From NCBI GenBank assembly GCA_023846275.1, contig CM043869.1, positions 34,540,737 through 34,604,736 on the forward strand: a DNA stretch of 64,000 nt, given 5' to 3'. The notes below the pieces were generated by a model. That model searched no databases, was not told the DNA's origin, and saw only the letters and a list, made by a program, of their open reading frames with translations. This DNA comes from Vanilla planifolia. Its lineage: Eukaryota > Streptophyta > Magnoliopsida > Asparagales > Orchidaceae. Below, piece by piece: positions 48,212 through 60,799 of this stretch. The number at the start of each line of letters is the position of its first letter. Within the stretch, counting starts at the first letter, position 1. Made by a program: the position numbers and the translations under genes.

Positions 48212-48709
48212 CTACGTCAACGCGGCGAAGCCTCTTCCAAGCATAATTTGCTCGAACTCTTTGTAGTTCACCAAGCCGTCGCCGTCAACATCAAACTTTT
48301 GGATCAAGCGGCGGCAGTCCTCGACATTGCGGGTCTGGTTAAGGCCGAGCGACGTTAGCACGTAGCTGAACTCGTCAACCATGATGAAGCCGAAACCATT
48401 TTAGTCGAAGACGCTGAACGCGCACATGTTCTCTTCCTCGTCTTCGCCACCGCCACCACCACCGCTGCAGTCGTACTTGCCCATGATGGTCCGGTAGAGC
48501 GCGCCGAGCTCGTTTACTTCCACATAGCCGTAGCCGTTGGCGTCGATCTTGTCGATCATTGACTGGAGCTCGGCATCGGGGATGTGGATGCTGAGGTTGC
48601 GGAGGGAGTTGCCAAGCTCCTTCCTCGTTATGCTGCCTTCACCGTTACGCTCGAACATCTGGAAGAAGCGATTCAGCTTCGCCGGGTCGACGGGGACCTG
48701 CCGACGTCA
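48212..48709 (-). pseudogene. CML: Calmodulin-like protein (four EF-hands), broken by a stop
   Basis: The minus-strand frame runs from just after a TGA at 48709-48707 to a TAG at 48214-48212 and carries the plant CML pattern: DPAKLNRFFQMF, EF1 loop ERNGEGSITRKE, EF2 loop DANGYGYVEVNE, a Gly-rich acidic linker, EF3 D[14 protein letters not shown], EF4 loop [16 protein letters not shown] at 48403-48401 replaces the second residue of the EF3 loop; the 62 codons after it stay open and in frame. EF1-EF3 have lost acidic ligands (Asp1 to Glu and Asp5 to Glu in EF1, Asp5 to Tyr in EF2, Asp5 to Phe in EF3), while EF4 is intact. The first Met in frame is 48658, inside helix E of EF1, so the N-terminus is also lost or displaced. 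It resembles the CML3/CML5 type, which normally senses Ca2+. I call it a pseudogene; an 85-residue two-hand product from 48658 to 48401 is the alternative. Confidence 0.85.
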
Positions 48710-48960
48710 GAAGACCTGGCGGTGTCTTTCGCCGTGGTTGAGATTCCGGTTTATTACCGGGTGATGAGGGGAACCAGAGGACGAAGAAGAAGAGGTTTGG
48801 TTGGTTTAGAGGTTGGAGACGGAGGAAATATGGCGGGAGGTAAATGGGAAGGTTGCCGTTGTCGTGTAGGTAAGCTACTTGCGCTTGGGAGAGGGCGCCG
48901 ACAGAACGACTCTATTATTAGGCGTTCGCACGTGACCCGTCAACGGCTTCTTCTCTACAA
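48710..48960 (-). other. Upstream GC-rich region of the CML pseudogene
   Basis: GC-rich sequence continues for ~200 bp upstream and probably derives from the lost N-terminal coding part (Pro/Ser/Thr-rich in another frame) and leader. The frames are broken by TGA and paired TAA stops. Confidence 0.35.
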
Positions 48961-48982
48961 TTTTTTTTTTTTTTTTTTTTTT
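48961..48982. repeat. Poly(T) run
   Basis: Twenty-two consecutive T on the plus strand. Confidence 0.97.
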
Positions 48983-49205
48983 GATAATTTATATTTAAAA
49001 AATTATATCTGTAAACTTAATCATCATGGAGAATTTCAATAGACAAATGATCAAATGATCTGGATAGCAAAACAATGTCCATTTTCCTAAATAACTTCTC
49101 CAAGCAACACCAATATAATAAATTCAAGAAAAAAAAACTCACAGCATCACAAAAGCAAATCAAAGATGGAACCCAAATACATGCATGGTTGCCTGTGTTC
49201 TAAGC
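48983..49205. other. Short spacer, likely 3' UTR of CASPL
   Basis: AT-rich sequence downstream of the CASPL stop codon. No signal chosen. Confidence 0.35.
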
Positions 49206-49854
49206 TCACATCCAACGAGACCTCTTATGAAGTGCGACCATGGTAAGGACGAGCAGCAGGAGATAAGCCACGCCCGCGAACGTGGAGAGCACGATGGCGG
49301 CAGAGAGGTGGTCGCAGAACTTTTCGGCGTAGCGGCATACCTTATCCCACCCGAAGTGGCCGTTCCCCTTCTGCGCCACAATCTCTACCGCCGCCGCCGC
49401 CGCGTTACCAGTGAACAGAAATACCACCGCCACGAGGTCCCCCAAGGCGATCGGCAGCTCCAGAGCAAAGTTGCTCTGCTTTAGGAAAGAGACGCCCGCG
49501 CAGACCGCCGAGTACACGCACACGAGCGTGTTGGCGACGATGAAATAGCTGAACCCACCATTAACGACAATTAGAATCTATTTATTTAATTAAAATATAA
49601 AAATTTTGGGCTTACACGAAGGAAGAGCTATATGTGGACTTGGCCTTCCCTTGCAAGGTGTAGTCGTTGACGTCAATGGTTATCGTCTCCTTTGCCGCTC
49701 CCATCACGATGGCCGCGATCAACGTCAGGACAATGGCGAGCAGTCGAAGAATGCAACTCGGAAGCCTCGTCGAGCTCACTGCCGGTGCAGCCGCTACGGT
49801 CGGCACCGGTGTTCCTCGACCTGCTTCCGCGGCTACAGGATCCAAAGGAGCCAT
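49206..49854 (-). CDS. CASPL: CASP-like membrane protein (CASPL), four TM segments
   Basis: Exon 1 is 49854-49616 and exon 2 is 49548-49206, joined across a 67-bp GT-AG intron (donor gtaag, acceptor ttcag) to give 193 residues, the normal CASPL size. A short Ala/Pro N-terminus is followed by TM1 (~34-53) with the family arginine (Arg37 in ILRLLA), TM2 (~81-102, YFIVANTLVCVYSAV), TM3 (~111-135) with the conserved aspartate (Asp117 in ALGDLVAV), and TM4 (~161-185). The second outer loop has W-x-VC and EKFC (Cys151, Cys158), the usual cysteine pair. The CASP signature of outer loop 1 (ETLPFFTQF-type) is absent, so this is a CASP-like protein rather than a true Casparian strip protein. Family members form plasma-membrane scaffolds; no specific role is implied. 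Exons are GC-rich against AT-rich flanks. Confidence 0.93.
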
Positions 49855-50008
49855 TCGTTCGACCTTGCAAAATAGCTACACGAAAGCGAGCAAAAGCGAT
49901 GGATGCTGAAGCGAGGCTTCGAAGGTGCGTTAAATACATAAAGCATGGAGTTGGTGTTTGGCCAACATCAGTGAGATGACGTGGATAACCAAAAGTCTAG
50001 CTTTAGTA

Positions 50009-50197
50009 AGTCAACGGAAAATTACGGCTTTGAACCGCGGGGTCAACTCGTGGAAATCCCCCAGCCATTCAACTGTAGAATGTGAACTTACGAAGTTTCG
50101 TGGATTTGGGAAAGATATTTGATAATTAACACGTTAAATGATTTGAAAGCGAGAACAAATGGTATATTAGCTTTGCCCAAAATGTATAACGTTGACT
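50009..50197. promoter_or_regulatory. Three W-box cores upstream of CASPL
   Basis: TTGACT (minus, 50014-50009), TTGACC (minus, 50046-50041) and TTGACT (plus, 50192-50197) lie 155-345 bp upstream of the CASPL start codon. TTGAC(C/T) is the WRKY-binding core. Three in under 200 bp is suggestive of defence or stress control, but single cores are common by chance. Confidence 0.35.
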
Positions 50198-50201
50198 TAG
50201 A

Positions 50202-52266
50202 TTTTTTTTTTTTTTTTTGACGAATAAAGTAAACGAGTTGTGCATTAAAAATTAAATGAGATTTTCTCCCTCAAAATTAACACATGAAAGCCTAAAATCA
50301 AACTAAATTCTTTTAAATCAAATGATCACTCGCTCTCTCTCTCCTTTAAGATTCTTCTTTGTTACCCTTGAAATGTAAATTTTCTCTCACTAATACAAAC
50401 ACTTTTAAGCTAAATTGTCTATTTTATCTCGTCCTATAGACCATAGTTATATACCAATCTTAGCTCTTATTTATCATCTTTATTGAGAGAGTGCCCTTAA
50501 GTTGTCCTAAGTTTAAAATAGTTATCTTTTCTGATAAAAAATATTTCCAAAGTTATTAATACATTTCTAAACTTTTTAAGCACTCTTCTTACATCATTAA
50601 GAGCTTAGCTTAGTTATTTTTTTGCATAAGAAACTTTAAAACTAAATATATTTTTAAAAGAACCAATGTTTTCACTTATAGATTTCTCGCTTGTCTATCC
50701 CGAATTCTATCAAAATTAGATGTCAATCATTCAAGTAAATATTTTATACATCTCAAATTTTCTTTTAAAAGCCTTCACCAAAATTTTCATTATAATTGTT
50801 TTGTCTATCTTGTTTTCTTTTTTCATAATTTAGTTTGTTGTCTTTATTATTAATATCTTTCTCATCATATCTCAATCATTTTTTAGTGTTAAAATTGTTC
50901 TATCAAAATTGGCTTCAGAGCTTGTTCACATTATTGACATTAGAACTTATGTTTCTTTGTTTTACTCAAATGATGGTACAACAAGTGAGTTAGTCTAATA
51001 AAGCACAACAAAAAGCTTGGATAAGTGTAAGATATCTTTAGAATTATTTTCTATGGGTTTTCTTAATATGTATATATACATATACACATATTTATATGTG
51101 TATATATATACATAAAACAACATCAATCAAAAGATTATATAAACTTAGAAAATATTGATATGTTTCAATGCTATTTGAATTAAACTTATGCTCATAAATT
51201 TTATTTTAGTAAATTATTTGCAAATTCTTATTCACATAATAAATTAATTGTTTGTTCTTGTCTATCAATAATTGTTGTTTCCTTCACTATTTTAATGGAT
51301 ACAATTTATTTGAATTCAAATATAAGAATATAATAAAAAATTTTCTTTTGAAATTATTGGATTATTCATTTTTTCAAAGTATCTAAATAAGAGAGAATTC
51401 TACTAATTTGAGATTTTAGTATCAATATCTAAATTTTTAATCAAAAAACTCATTCTACATTTAACTAAGAAGGTTATGGACATCATGAGATTAAGTGAAA
51501 TCTTATAACAAATATTTCTCTTTTTTCTTAACTATCTTTTAGGTTTTATAAAGTATCATATTATATTCATTCTCTTACTTGGTTATCAACAATTCATCAA
51601 GATTTAAAACCCCATTTTAAAACTTAATATCTTCAATCAACTTAATGTCGATCCATCAAAATATACACATTTGGCAGTGATCTTATTATTAAAAATCCAT
51701 TCAAATGTTACACTAAAACTAAGAATTAATTATTACATCTATCCTAAATCATATATTTTAAAAAGGAGTTGCAAAAATAAACATAATAAAAATGAAATAG
51801 AAGACTTGCAAATTAATAACTTTCAACTTCAAAAGTTATATAGCAATCTTCCTTCAAACTTTTTACAAAAATCTTCAACATTACACCCAAAACTTACTAC
51901 AAAGAAAGGAAAAAACCGCATTTGAAGTCTTGGGAGCAAGCCAGGATACATGAGCCAAAACAATAGGACTGCTGCTAATTTAGGCTCACTTGACCAAAAT
52001 TATACATCCTTAATGCATTTGTATGCACATGACTCACCCATTTGCCCATAACCAAAGAGGAGAATAACAAAGAAGGCATTTAACATGTATACTCATTTGC
52101 AATAAAGGCATATCAGGGGACAACAAATGGTGGGTTTCATAGAAGAAACAATCTTATTCACAGGAGTACGAATTCACTGAAGATGGAAAACTATATCTTC
52201 CCTTTAAACTATATATAAAGACTAATGAGAGGAAGAATAGCACGCAGCTCAAAACCTATAGCTTTC
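50202..52266. other. AT-rich intergenic DNA, no gene seen
   Basis: Starts with a poly(T) run (50202-50218). The 84-codon ORF at 51671-51925 is Lys/Asn/Leu-rich with no recognised domain. Bases 52070-52266 have higher GC and are probably the 3' UTR of the kinase gene. Confidence 0.45.
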
Positions 52267-55200
52267 TTACTCATTTGTACAATCAAAACTCCTCGGTGAA
52301 CTTCCTCGCTTTCTCTCCCTCCAGTTTTCTCCCCAAACCTTTGCCTCTGCGATTGCCCGCTCTCTGTCTGCATCTCGATTCAGACCCTTCGGAGAGTCTA
52401 TAGCTCTACCAAAATGGCCAGGGCTGTCACAATGTGAGTCCTGCCTCTCAAGGCCCTCCAATACCCATTTCCTTCCTGAGCCACCTTCAGCATCACCCCT
52501 GAACAAATCGGATCCTAAGTTTGCTCCGGCGATGGAATCCCTCTGCCTTAGCTTTGGAGAATCTGTGTGTGGTGAATCAGTAGCGCTCTTGCTTTCGGAG
52601 CCCGCTCCGATGCTTCTCCGCTCTTCTCTGGTGCGAGGCATTGAAGGGCCACATCTGATAATTTGGCTGGAAGGAGCATTCGGATCATATGCTTGTGAAG
52701 CCAAGTAGGAAAGAGCAGTGACAACATCAGCAATTAGAGGCCTTGTTGCTGCTTGCTCCTGCAAGCACATGGCAGCAACGGCAAGAGCTTGGTAGAGACC
52801 TCTCACCGGATAACGACCTTGAAGATAAGGATCTGCCATTTTTGGGAACTTCCTTCGATCTTTGAACAATGGGCGAGCCTGCACAGTTATGGTAATGGTA
52901 GATGAACTCAAAATTAGAAGAAAACAACCCGTTTTCATCACCAAAATAGAACAGGGCAGCTGCCCAGTTGCAAATATGAGAACATTTAGTACCCTTACAA
53001 CAAAACAGAGGACAAATGGGGCCACTTAGAATCGAAGAAAGATGATAAGACCAGACGTTATGAAGCAATTGAGCAAGAAAGAAAACCCACCCAAGCAACT
53101 AAATTTTGTTCTCCAGCTGCTCTAGTATTGTCGATCGCCTTGCGGCCTGTAATAAGTTCGAGGAAGACAACACCAAAGCTATAGACATCAGATTTAAGTG
53201 TTAACTGCCCTGTCATAGCATACTCCGGAGCACAATATCCATAAGTTCCCATAACCCTTGTCGACACATGAGTCTTGTCGCCAACGGGACCAAGTTTTGC
53301 TAACCCAAAATCTGATAGCTTTGGATGATATCCTTCACCAAGTAATATGTTTGATGATTTGAAATCTCTGTAGATTACAGGAGGATTTGCCTTGTCGTGC
53401 AGGTATTCCAAACCCTTAGCTGCACCAGCTGCTATCTTCATTCGTGTATTCCAGTCGAGGGCTTCCCTGTGAGGCGGACGCTCTGGAAAAAGAACACAAT
53501 TAGCTAAAATACATGCATAAAACAAAAATATATGATCTTAATGCTGAAATGCACAAAAAGAATGTGGTGGGATGGAAAGAGGAACGAAAGATTCAACATG
53601 GTAAATTAAGTAAATGTGTCGAAGGTTCCTCGGTAACATACTAACTTGTTTACAATGTGATACACTGGCTATTCAGGTTATTTTCAGCCATTTCTGACTC
53701 CAGAAAACTTAACATTTAACCGGTAGATTAGATCATTCTGGTGACCAAAACCTCGGATTTTTTGAACTTTTGATCCACTATATGCCATTAACATAATAAT
53801 CGTTTATCAAATGTAAAAATACTAGAGAGGCAAGAGGTCAGTTTAAGATTAGATACAGATATTACAAAACTTTGGTGAGGCAAAATAAAGTGCTACAGTG
53901 AGAAATCTTGGCTAGTGAAATTCAAATGCATATATAAATGAGGGTTGTAAAGATGAGGATATAGAAATGAATATTATAAAGATGAAAATGTTAAAATGAA
54001 TAAGTAGCTACTCTTGAAAAAGATAGTATAGAAAAAGAGTTTATTCGAAAGAAAGTTTGTGTAACGTCGATTGACAAAGATGAGCAGTTGATGTTTCCCA
54101 ATGAATGGAGGAAGAAGTAAGCCCAAAAAAAGCTTGGTAAGAAACTATTAGAACGATTTTAAAATAAGATAATAATAGGCATTAATTGTTTAACAACATT
54201 CCAAAATGTCCTATAGCTTCTACAAGGTGGTTGCCAAAAGCTGAAAAGCTATAGTAAATGCCTCACAAACTTCCAATAGTAGCAGCTTACCTTTATCTAC
54301 ACAATTGTAAGACCTGTGTATCATTTTTCCACAAGAGTGAAGCAAAACCAAGATAGGTAAGAAAAAGTGGTTGGATATGCATGATACATAAGCTTAAACT
54401 GTCATAATATAATTTTCAGGTAAAGAAAACAAGGACCCAAAGCTTATTTACTTTACAACCTTTACAAATGCTAAATAATAAAGGATCGAAGTTCTTATTC
54501 TCTAGCCTATAAATAATTCAGATTACAAACAACATACAGCTTAACGTTTACTCTGATAAACTTTAGGCAAAGCAAACAAGGAGCCACAATTTTATGAACT
54601 AAATAGCTTTACAAATAAATAATAATTCAAATTTCTAATTCTCCAGCCCATAAAGAATCTATATGTCAAACAAATCATAGCAATGCAGAGAATATAATTC
54701 AAATTGAAAAATTTAGAGCATAGAAAAACCATTTGGTTCCCTCTTACACTAAGAAAATAATTGTACTTAGTAATATTTAAACAAGGCTCTCCTAAGCCAA
54801 TAACTAGCTGAGTTTAAATAACAACAGTAAAAAAAGACACTTCTCCATGAATGTTGTAACGAGATGGGAGTATTGCCCTCCCTGAAGAAATATGGGGGAA
54901 CTTCCATTAACATTCAATTTAATTCAGCCATTTACCAAGTTTTACTTATTAAATAGTACATGAATAATCTAGTTCAATCAAATCTAAATGTGTTTCTATT
55001 TCAAATATTTTTTAATTTTAACTCATAAAGATATCTTTAGATTTCTCCTTGTAAAACATTAAAACAAGAAAAATCCATATTATTGTTTGCTCAAGATAAA
55101 TTCATGCTGTGCTAGCTTCTTAGTACCCTAACCAGTTTTCAGGATGGCTTATTAGCCTGCTTGACAATAGGAAATAGCAGAATGCCAAAGCTGCCAAATT

Positions 55201-58200
55201 GATTTCCCCTATTCTTCATTTCTGAGTTAATGCTTTTGTCTATAAGCAATTTCGTTAATATTAGGTGAAAGAGATAATCACAAGGCCACTAACTTGTCAA
55301 TAAAATTCATTTTTATTTATTATCATATTTTTCTTGTATCTTTATCTCTTATGTTTTTCTGCTCTAACTTATTGCTCTTCAACATTTTGTTTTTATCAAA
55401 CGAAGTGGGATAAATTTCCTAAAAGGTGAGTGAAAATCCTAGCCAATTAGAGTACATGTTTTTGTAAAAACTTTTCTTTTCTGTCCTATTTTCCCAGCTT
55501 GATTGTTTACGAATTTAATGATGACACCAATTCCATCTTTTACATGATGAACTATAGAAGATGAATTAGGAGCTAAAACATCTCAAGTAGGATAAAAGGA
55601 GAATAAATAAAGAATATGAAATATGAGTATGATATAGAGATATGGTTACAATATAATATTTGATACGACATTAAAAAGATAAGATATAGATCTGTTAAGA
55701 AACAGCAAACGAATATGAAAAAAATAATTCAAAATAAATTTAACAAAATAATTTATAATAAAATTTTATTAAAAAGAAGTATCTTATTTTTTTGTAGGCA
55801 AAAAACAGGTGGTTCATATCATCAATTTTGGTTAAATTTACATTCTAATCAGTTTTAAGACTTGACAATCAAAATCCATAACAAAAACTAATCATCATCA
55901 CACCTACAGTCATATAAATTTCATAAATTTTCCAGTTGTTAAAATATAAATACTATAATATAAAAACAAAGATAAGTTTGATAATCAATTTTGAATTAAG
56001 AAATGCATCAAACAATGAAGAAGTTTTGTTATTTTTAATCTAGTTGAAAAATAACTTTATAAATAATATTAAAAAAATTTGAATTTTCATTTTCTTCTGT
56101 TTCTTCTTGCCTATGAATGATTGTCTTTATTTTTCCATCATTTAATAATACATATTGTACACAATACAAAAACATTGTTGGAATGGCCTAATAAAGTATA
56201 ATATAAATATCAAAGAATATAAAAAAAGTACTTGAATACTTAAATTTTTTTAATTTGATAAGTTAGATAACAAATCAACTTCATATCAAACACATATTGA
56301 GTAATAATATTATATATATCATATGAATATATATCCTCTAAAAAGCAATCCTTGTTCTACCAAGAGAATATCAAACTCAAATAATTGTCCAATCAATTGG
56401 ACAACGTAAATCTAGTTGAACTTTTATCCGTAATACTGATCAAATGTTAGCCCAAATTTTAGTTTATCTTTATACATGCAATTGAATACTTGGAAGTTAT
56501 CATTTAAAATAGTTTAAATATTTCATTCTTTTCACTCTAAGATTTTCAAATCCTCTTTTAAATCAATATATACTCTAAATTTTAAAGCAAAAATGGATGA
56601 TAAATAGCGATATTTATTTTTTTATTTAAAAGAAAATGCATTAATGATAATTAATTTTTTGAGGAACTTGATGCTAATAAGAAAGGAGAACAAAAAAACT
56701 TGCACTTCGATTTTGATTATAAGAGATGTAATTCATTTTAAACTTCATTATTCTTATAATTTTTGCTTTGATTTAGAAGTCAATTGATTTTTTAAGGCAT
56801 TTAACATCATCCACTCCATACAATATTAATGATAACTAATTTGATGGATAACCATGTTATATAATATATATATACACATAACAATCAAATTATTTTTCAA
56901 TGTCATTTCTTGAAGTAACAAAAATATCTTAATGGACAAGTAGCCAAAATTCAAAATGCACAACCAACAACATGGTTTTTGGAATTTCTAGTAAGCTAAA
57001 CATTATAATTATCTTCAACTAGAATAATATGCATGAAAATATTACAAACAAAAAAAAACAACAACAGTTGATTAATCATTAAACTGCCCAAAGTATATTT
57101 TACAATACATCATAGATATTGAGAAAACACATATATGATAAAATCAACATATCATAGAAAACAAAACATATTTTATAAGTTAAATAAATAATACGAATAA
57201 CGTAAATCAATTGAAACTCATGTGACATGCTTTATCATCAAAATAGGAGGTCCAAAGTTCAAATCAAGACATAGACCTCAACTTCAAAACAAAATAGTAA
57301 GAATAACAAAACTAATATGTCTGGTGATACTTATTTGTTAAATTCTTTAAAATAAGTCATTATATTTAGAATTGTTTGAACTATTTGATGACATCATCTC
57401 TTTGAATCTCCAAATGCTTAATCTTCTACCTCTTTTCTATTTGCAATTTGACCAACTAAAATATAAGCAAATTAAGTTAACATTCAAGTTGTATTAATGG
57501 ATAAAAAAATCCTATCCATGTCTATGCATGCATATGTTAGGGGGATGAGTATTTGAGTCATTTATGAACTAGTTCATGTCATGAACAGACCTTACATAAT
57601 GGGCTTCCATTCATTTTCTTAGTATGAAATTAAAAAAGGAACTTTTCTTAAATGGTGTTGTTGCTAACCATATATGAGTTCCATCACTATGTAGATAACG
57701 ATATAATATGCTAATGCAAGTTCAGTAATAATTTGTTATTGAAACTTTGGATTTTTAAATTTCTTGGTAAAAAAAGGCTTAGTCTCCAACCAAGACAACA
57801 CAAAACCAATAAACTTCAAACCAAGTAACTCAAATGTGAATAACCTTGCTTCAAGAAAACATTTCTAAACTTCAATAAATTGACAAAAGCATTGAATCTT
57901 TAATTTATTTCTATTGAGATTAGAAGTCTTGGAAGAATTTTTTAAATGAAAAAAGTTTGCACATAATGCAAACTTAAAAGACATGCTTTTTGAATAAAAA
58001 AATACATGCGTACATGCTTCTAAAATCAACCATGATGTCTTCCAGAAAGAATTAAAAAAATGTTATTTTCATCATTATAAAGCAGCAATTTGAATAAAAT
58101 GAGGAAACAATTTAGTATCACAATGCCAACTAAATACATCTAAATGCTCAACAAGATCTGATGCGAAGAACTTCCTTTAAGTATGAGAGTTTTAATTAGT

Positions 58201-60441
58201 AAGGTTAGAGGCATTTTGAATCCTCACTTCAAAGCCTCCGAAATAGTAATAGTGAATGAGCCTATATTATGATTGTAATCTAGTATATCAACTGACTAGA
58301 TTGGTTTTTAATACAAGAGAATCATCCAAGGAGGTCAAGCATTTTCAAAACTCTTAGTACAAAAGTTAGAGGGTGAACCTTTACTTGATTTCTATTGGAA
58401 TTTAAAAATGAATGCATAACATTTTCACTACAATTCTTTGGATACATTTCACATACAAAGGACTTTGTCTATATTTACTAATGTATGTACCCAAGTAGTA
58501 ATTAATCACACAATGTCCTATTGTGGTTGGATTATATCAAGGTTTGACTTTGCATCTTCTAAGTTCAAGGTCAAGTCTAATAAAATTGACTAGGAACATA
58601 AAAGCATAAACAAAATATATGTAGTGGTGTCTACGCATGAAAGGATAGACTTAGAATGAGTGCATTTGATCAAATGTCAGAGTAATGAGAGAGGCTTGAA
58701 TGGACTTGAAAAAGACAATTTAGAATTTTTTATCATTACACAAAAGATAATCCTTATGTACAGGAAAAACAATTACACCAATGTCAATGGGAAAAAAGAA
58801 CAAATCAATAGACACACAAGACCATAAAATAGAATTTGCTTGCTTCAATCATAATGAGGGAGGAATATAAATGAACAACATCAAAGGAATCATTTACCTC
58901 AAGCAATTTTAAGGGCACATCTAATTAACAAGGTTTATAGCAACATGTCAAATTGGTTCGATATTTTCATTAATAAACTTTTCTTTGGATAAATTTGTTT
59001 AGTTTCTTGACACAAAAAACAATGTTACAATACGTTTGTTTGCATACAGCTTGAAATAATTATCACAATATGAAATACCTCAAATAATTAAGAATCCTAA
59101 CAAAATATGAGATCTAACCATGCAAATGATCCTCAAGTGATCCCAATGGCATGAATTCATAGACAAGGAGGCGTTGGTCCCCATCAGCACAGTAACCAAT
59201 AAGATTGACAAGGTTAGGGTGATGTAGGAGGCTAAGCATGAGGACCTCCACCAAAAATTCTCTATTTCCCTGAAGACCATTCCGATCTAGCTGCTTCACG
59301 GCAACAACCTGCATAACATGGTGTTTCATCATTTTCTGATCCGAATAACATGCATGATTCGTTAAGAAAACAACTCTGATAAATTTAATTCATTAAAGTG
59401 ACATAAATAAGCAAAAACCCTACAACAGATCAGTATGTGCTTGCAGTAGCCATACATAGCTTCTGCATTAAGGGAAAAGATGCAATGGAACTAAACTTAT
59501 GTATTTCTTCTGACCTGTTCATTTTCCAAATACCCTTTATAAACCTGTCCAAAGCCACCTTCACCTAGCAAGCATTCCGGCCTGAAGTTTTTTGTTGCAG
59601 CAGCAAGCTCACGGAAGGTGAAGGTTTGTGCTGCAATATGTGCACTATTTTCATCTTTAGGAGCTATGGCTTCCCTCTTGGACTCTGAAACATGAAATGA
59701 CTTAGATTTATCCTAGCAAGCAATGCAAGGCATAGAAATGATTGATTAAACAAACTTGCACAAACAGCAGTAATATAAGAATTCTCTGAGCCACCAAATC
59801 AAATGCTTATGAAACATGGTACTGTAGCATGAAAAGTTTCACGGGTCTCAATAACAAGTTTGGTCATCCAGACTCATCAGCTACAGATCAATATCAGACA
59901 TAATGCTGTCTCCATTTTCCGTAGCTCAATGGAATCAAACCTCAACTAGCAACCAAAACCGAATCCTAAACCGTCGCTACAAACAACACAATCACCCTAA
60001 ATGCTAAGTTAACTAAAACATAAATATGTATGATTCCACTAATAGCTTCACAATTCCAAATCTCTCCAGTAATGCTTCACCATAAAATGTGTCGTGAAGA
60101 AGATAATGCAAACAATTCCGCTCCTCCCGAAAGCAAATCACAAACAAGCACAACAGACCGAATAAGTAAAGCCATCACCGCAGAACGAGCAGAAAGACTC
60201 TAACCAGGCCTAAACCCAGCAGGGTTTAGAAGGCATATGAACAAAAATACAATTTTACAAAAAACAAAAAAAATAACAAAAAAAATAAAGCAGACGAAAG
60301 ACTACCAGAGCTAACCCTCGCCATTAGGTTTGAGGGCATCACAGCTGGGGCCTCCTTCCTAACACTCCCAGTGCTCACTTTCAACTCTCCCTTCTTCTCC
60401 TCCACCTTCTCCGAGGACCCGAAACATGGGAAGCAAATCAT
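52267..60441 (-). CDS. PBL27: Receptor-like cytoplasmic kinase VII, PBL27/RLCK185 type
   Basis: Exons 60441-60306, 59684-59515, 59308-59119, 53482-53091 and 52878-52267 join in frame through GT-AG introns to 499 residues, the expected size. Met at 60441 gives [10 protein letters not shown], with Cys3 and Cys6 as likely palmitoylation sites replacing a transmembrane anchor; an upstream in-frame ATG at 60504 is less likely. Kinase features are the Gly loop GEGGFG (86-91), Lys107 in VVAVKQLD, catalytic YRDFKSSN (Asp205), SDFG (Asp223), the activation segment [20 protein letters not shown] (~233-252), and [18 protein letters not shown]-like subdomain XI. The Ser-rich tail ends [15 protein letters not shown] then SFD-TN, the PBL27/RLCK185 hallmark. 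In Arabidopsis and rice this group relays chitin signals from CERK1 to MAP kinase cascades. RDFKSSN replaces the commoner RDLKSSN. Intron 3 is 5636 bp; the others are 621, 206 and 212 bp. Confidence 0.93.
53483..59118 (-). other. Intron 3 of PBL27, unusually long (5.6 kb)
   Basis: AT-rich, no ORF over the reporting size, no LTR pair or coding retroelement remnant that I can see. Splice sites are cat-g|gttag at 59119/59118 and ttctttttccag|ag at 53483/53482, both consistent with a phase-1 junction inside a Glu codon. Confidence 0.7.
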
Positions 60442-60760
60442 TTCAGATCGACAGGAGAAAAGCCAATACACGTACCAATCTTCTCCCCTGCCAGAGTTCT
60501 TCAAGGCCCCCAGCCCATGGCTCCCAACCTCGATGTCAGCAAGATGATAAAACTCTCACAGAGAGCTGATCACATTAAAGGAAAGGGTGTTATCAAAATA
60601 GAATTTTGCCCCATATGGAAAGGATTCTAGCGAAGAGCAAAGCGACCACAATTGATGGTTGGATAAAGAAAGGAGAAGAGGAAGAAAAAAGAGGGAAGAG
60701 AGAGAGGTTTGGTAGCAGAGCAGAGCAGACAATGGTAAAATGTCACCCAAGTGTATTACT
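60442..60760 (-). promoter_or_regulatory. Presumed 5' leader and promoter-proximal region of PBL27
   Basis: Moderate-GC sequence upstream of the start codon with a CT-rich stretch on the minus strand (about 60720-60660, tctctctcttccctctttt-like), typical of plant 5' leaders. An in-frame upstream ATG lies at 60504. No TATA box could be chosen with confidence. Confidence 0.4.
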
Positions 60761-60799
60761 AAAATAGATTATTTGCACGTTGTGCGATAAAACGGAAAC

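Noticed and set aside
48026-48358. Ser-Leu repeat ORF (plus) and Glu-Arg repeat ORF (minus, 47963-48193)
   Set aside because: Both are direct translations of the (CT)n tract.
51671-51925. 84-codon Lys/Asn/Leu-rich ORF
   Set aside because: Composition follows the AT-rich background; no conserved motif, no splice partner.
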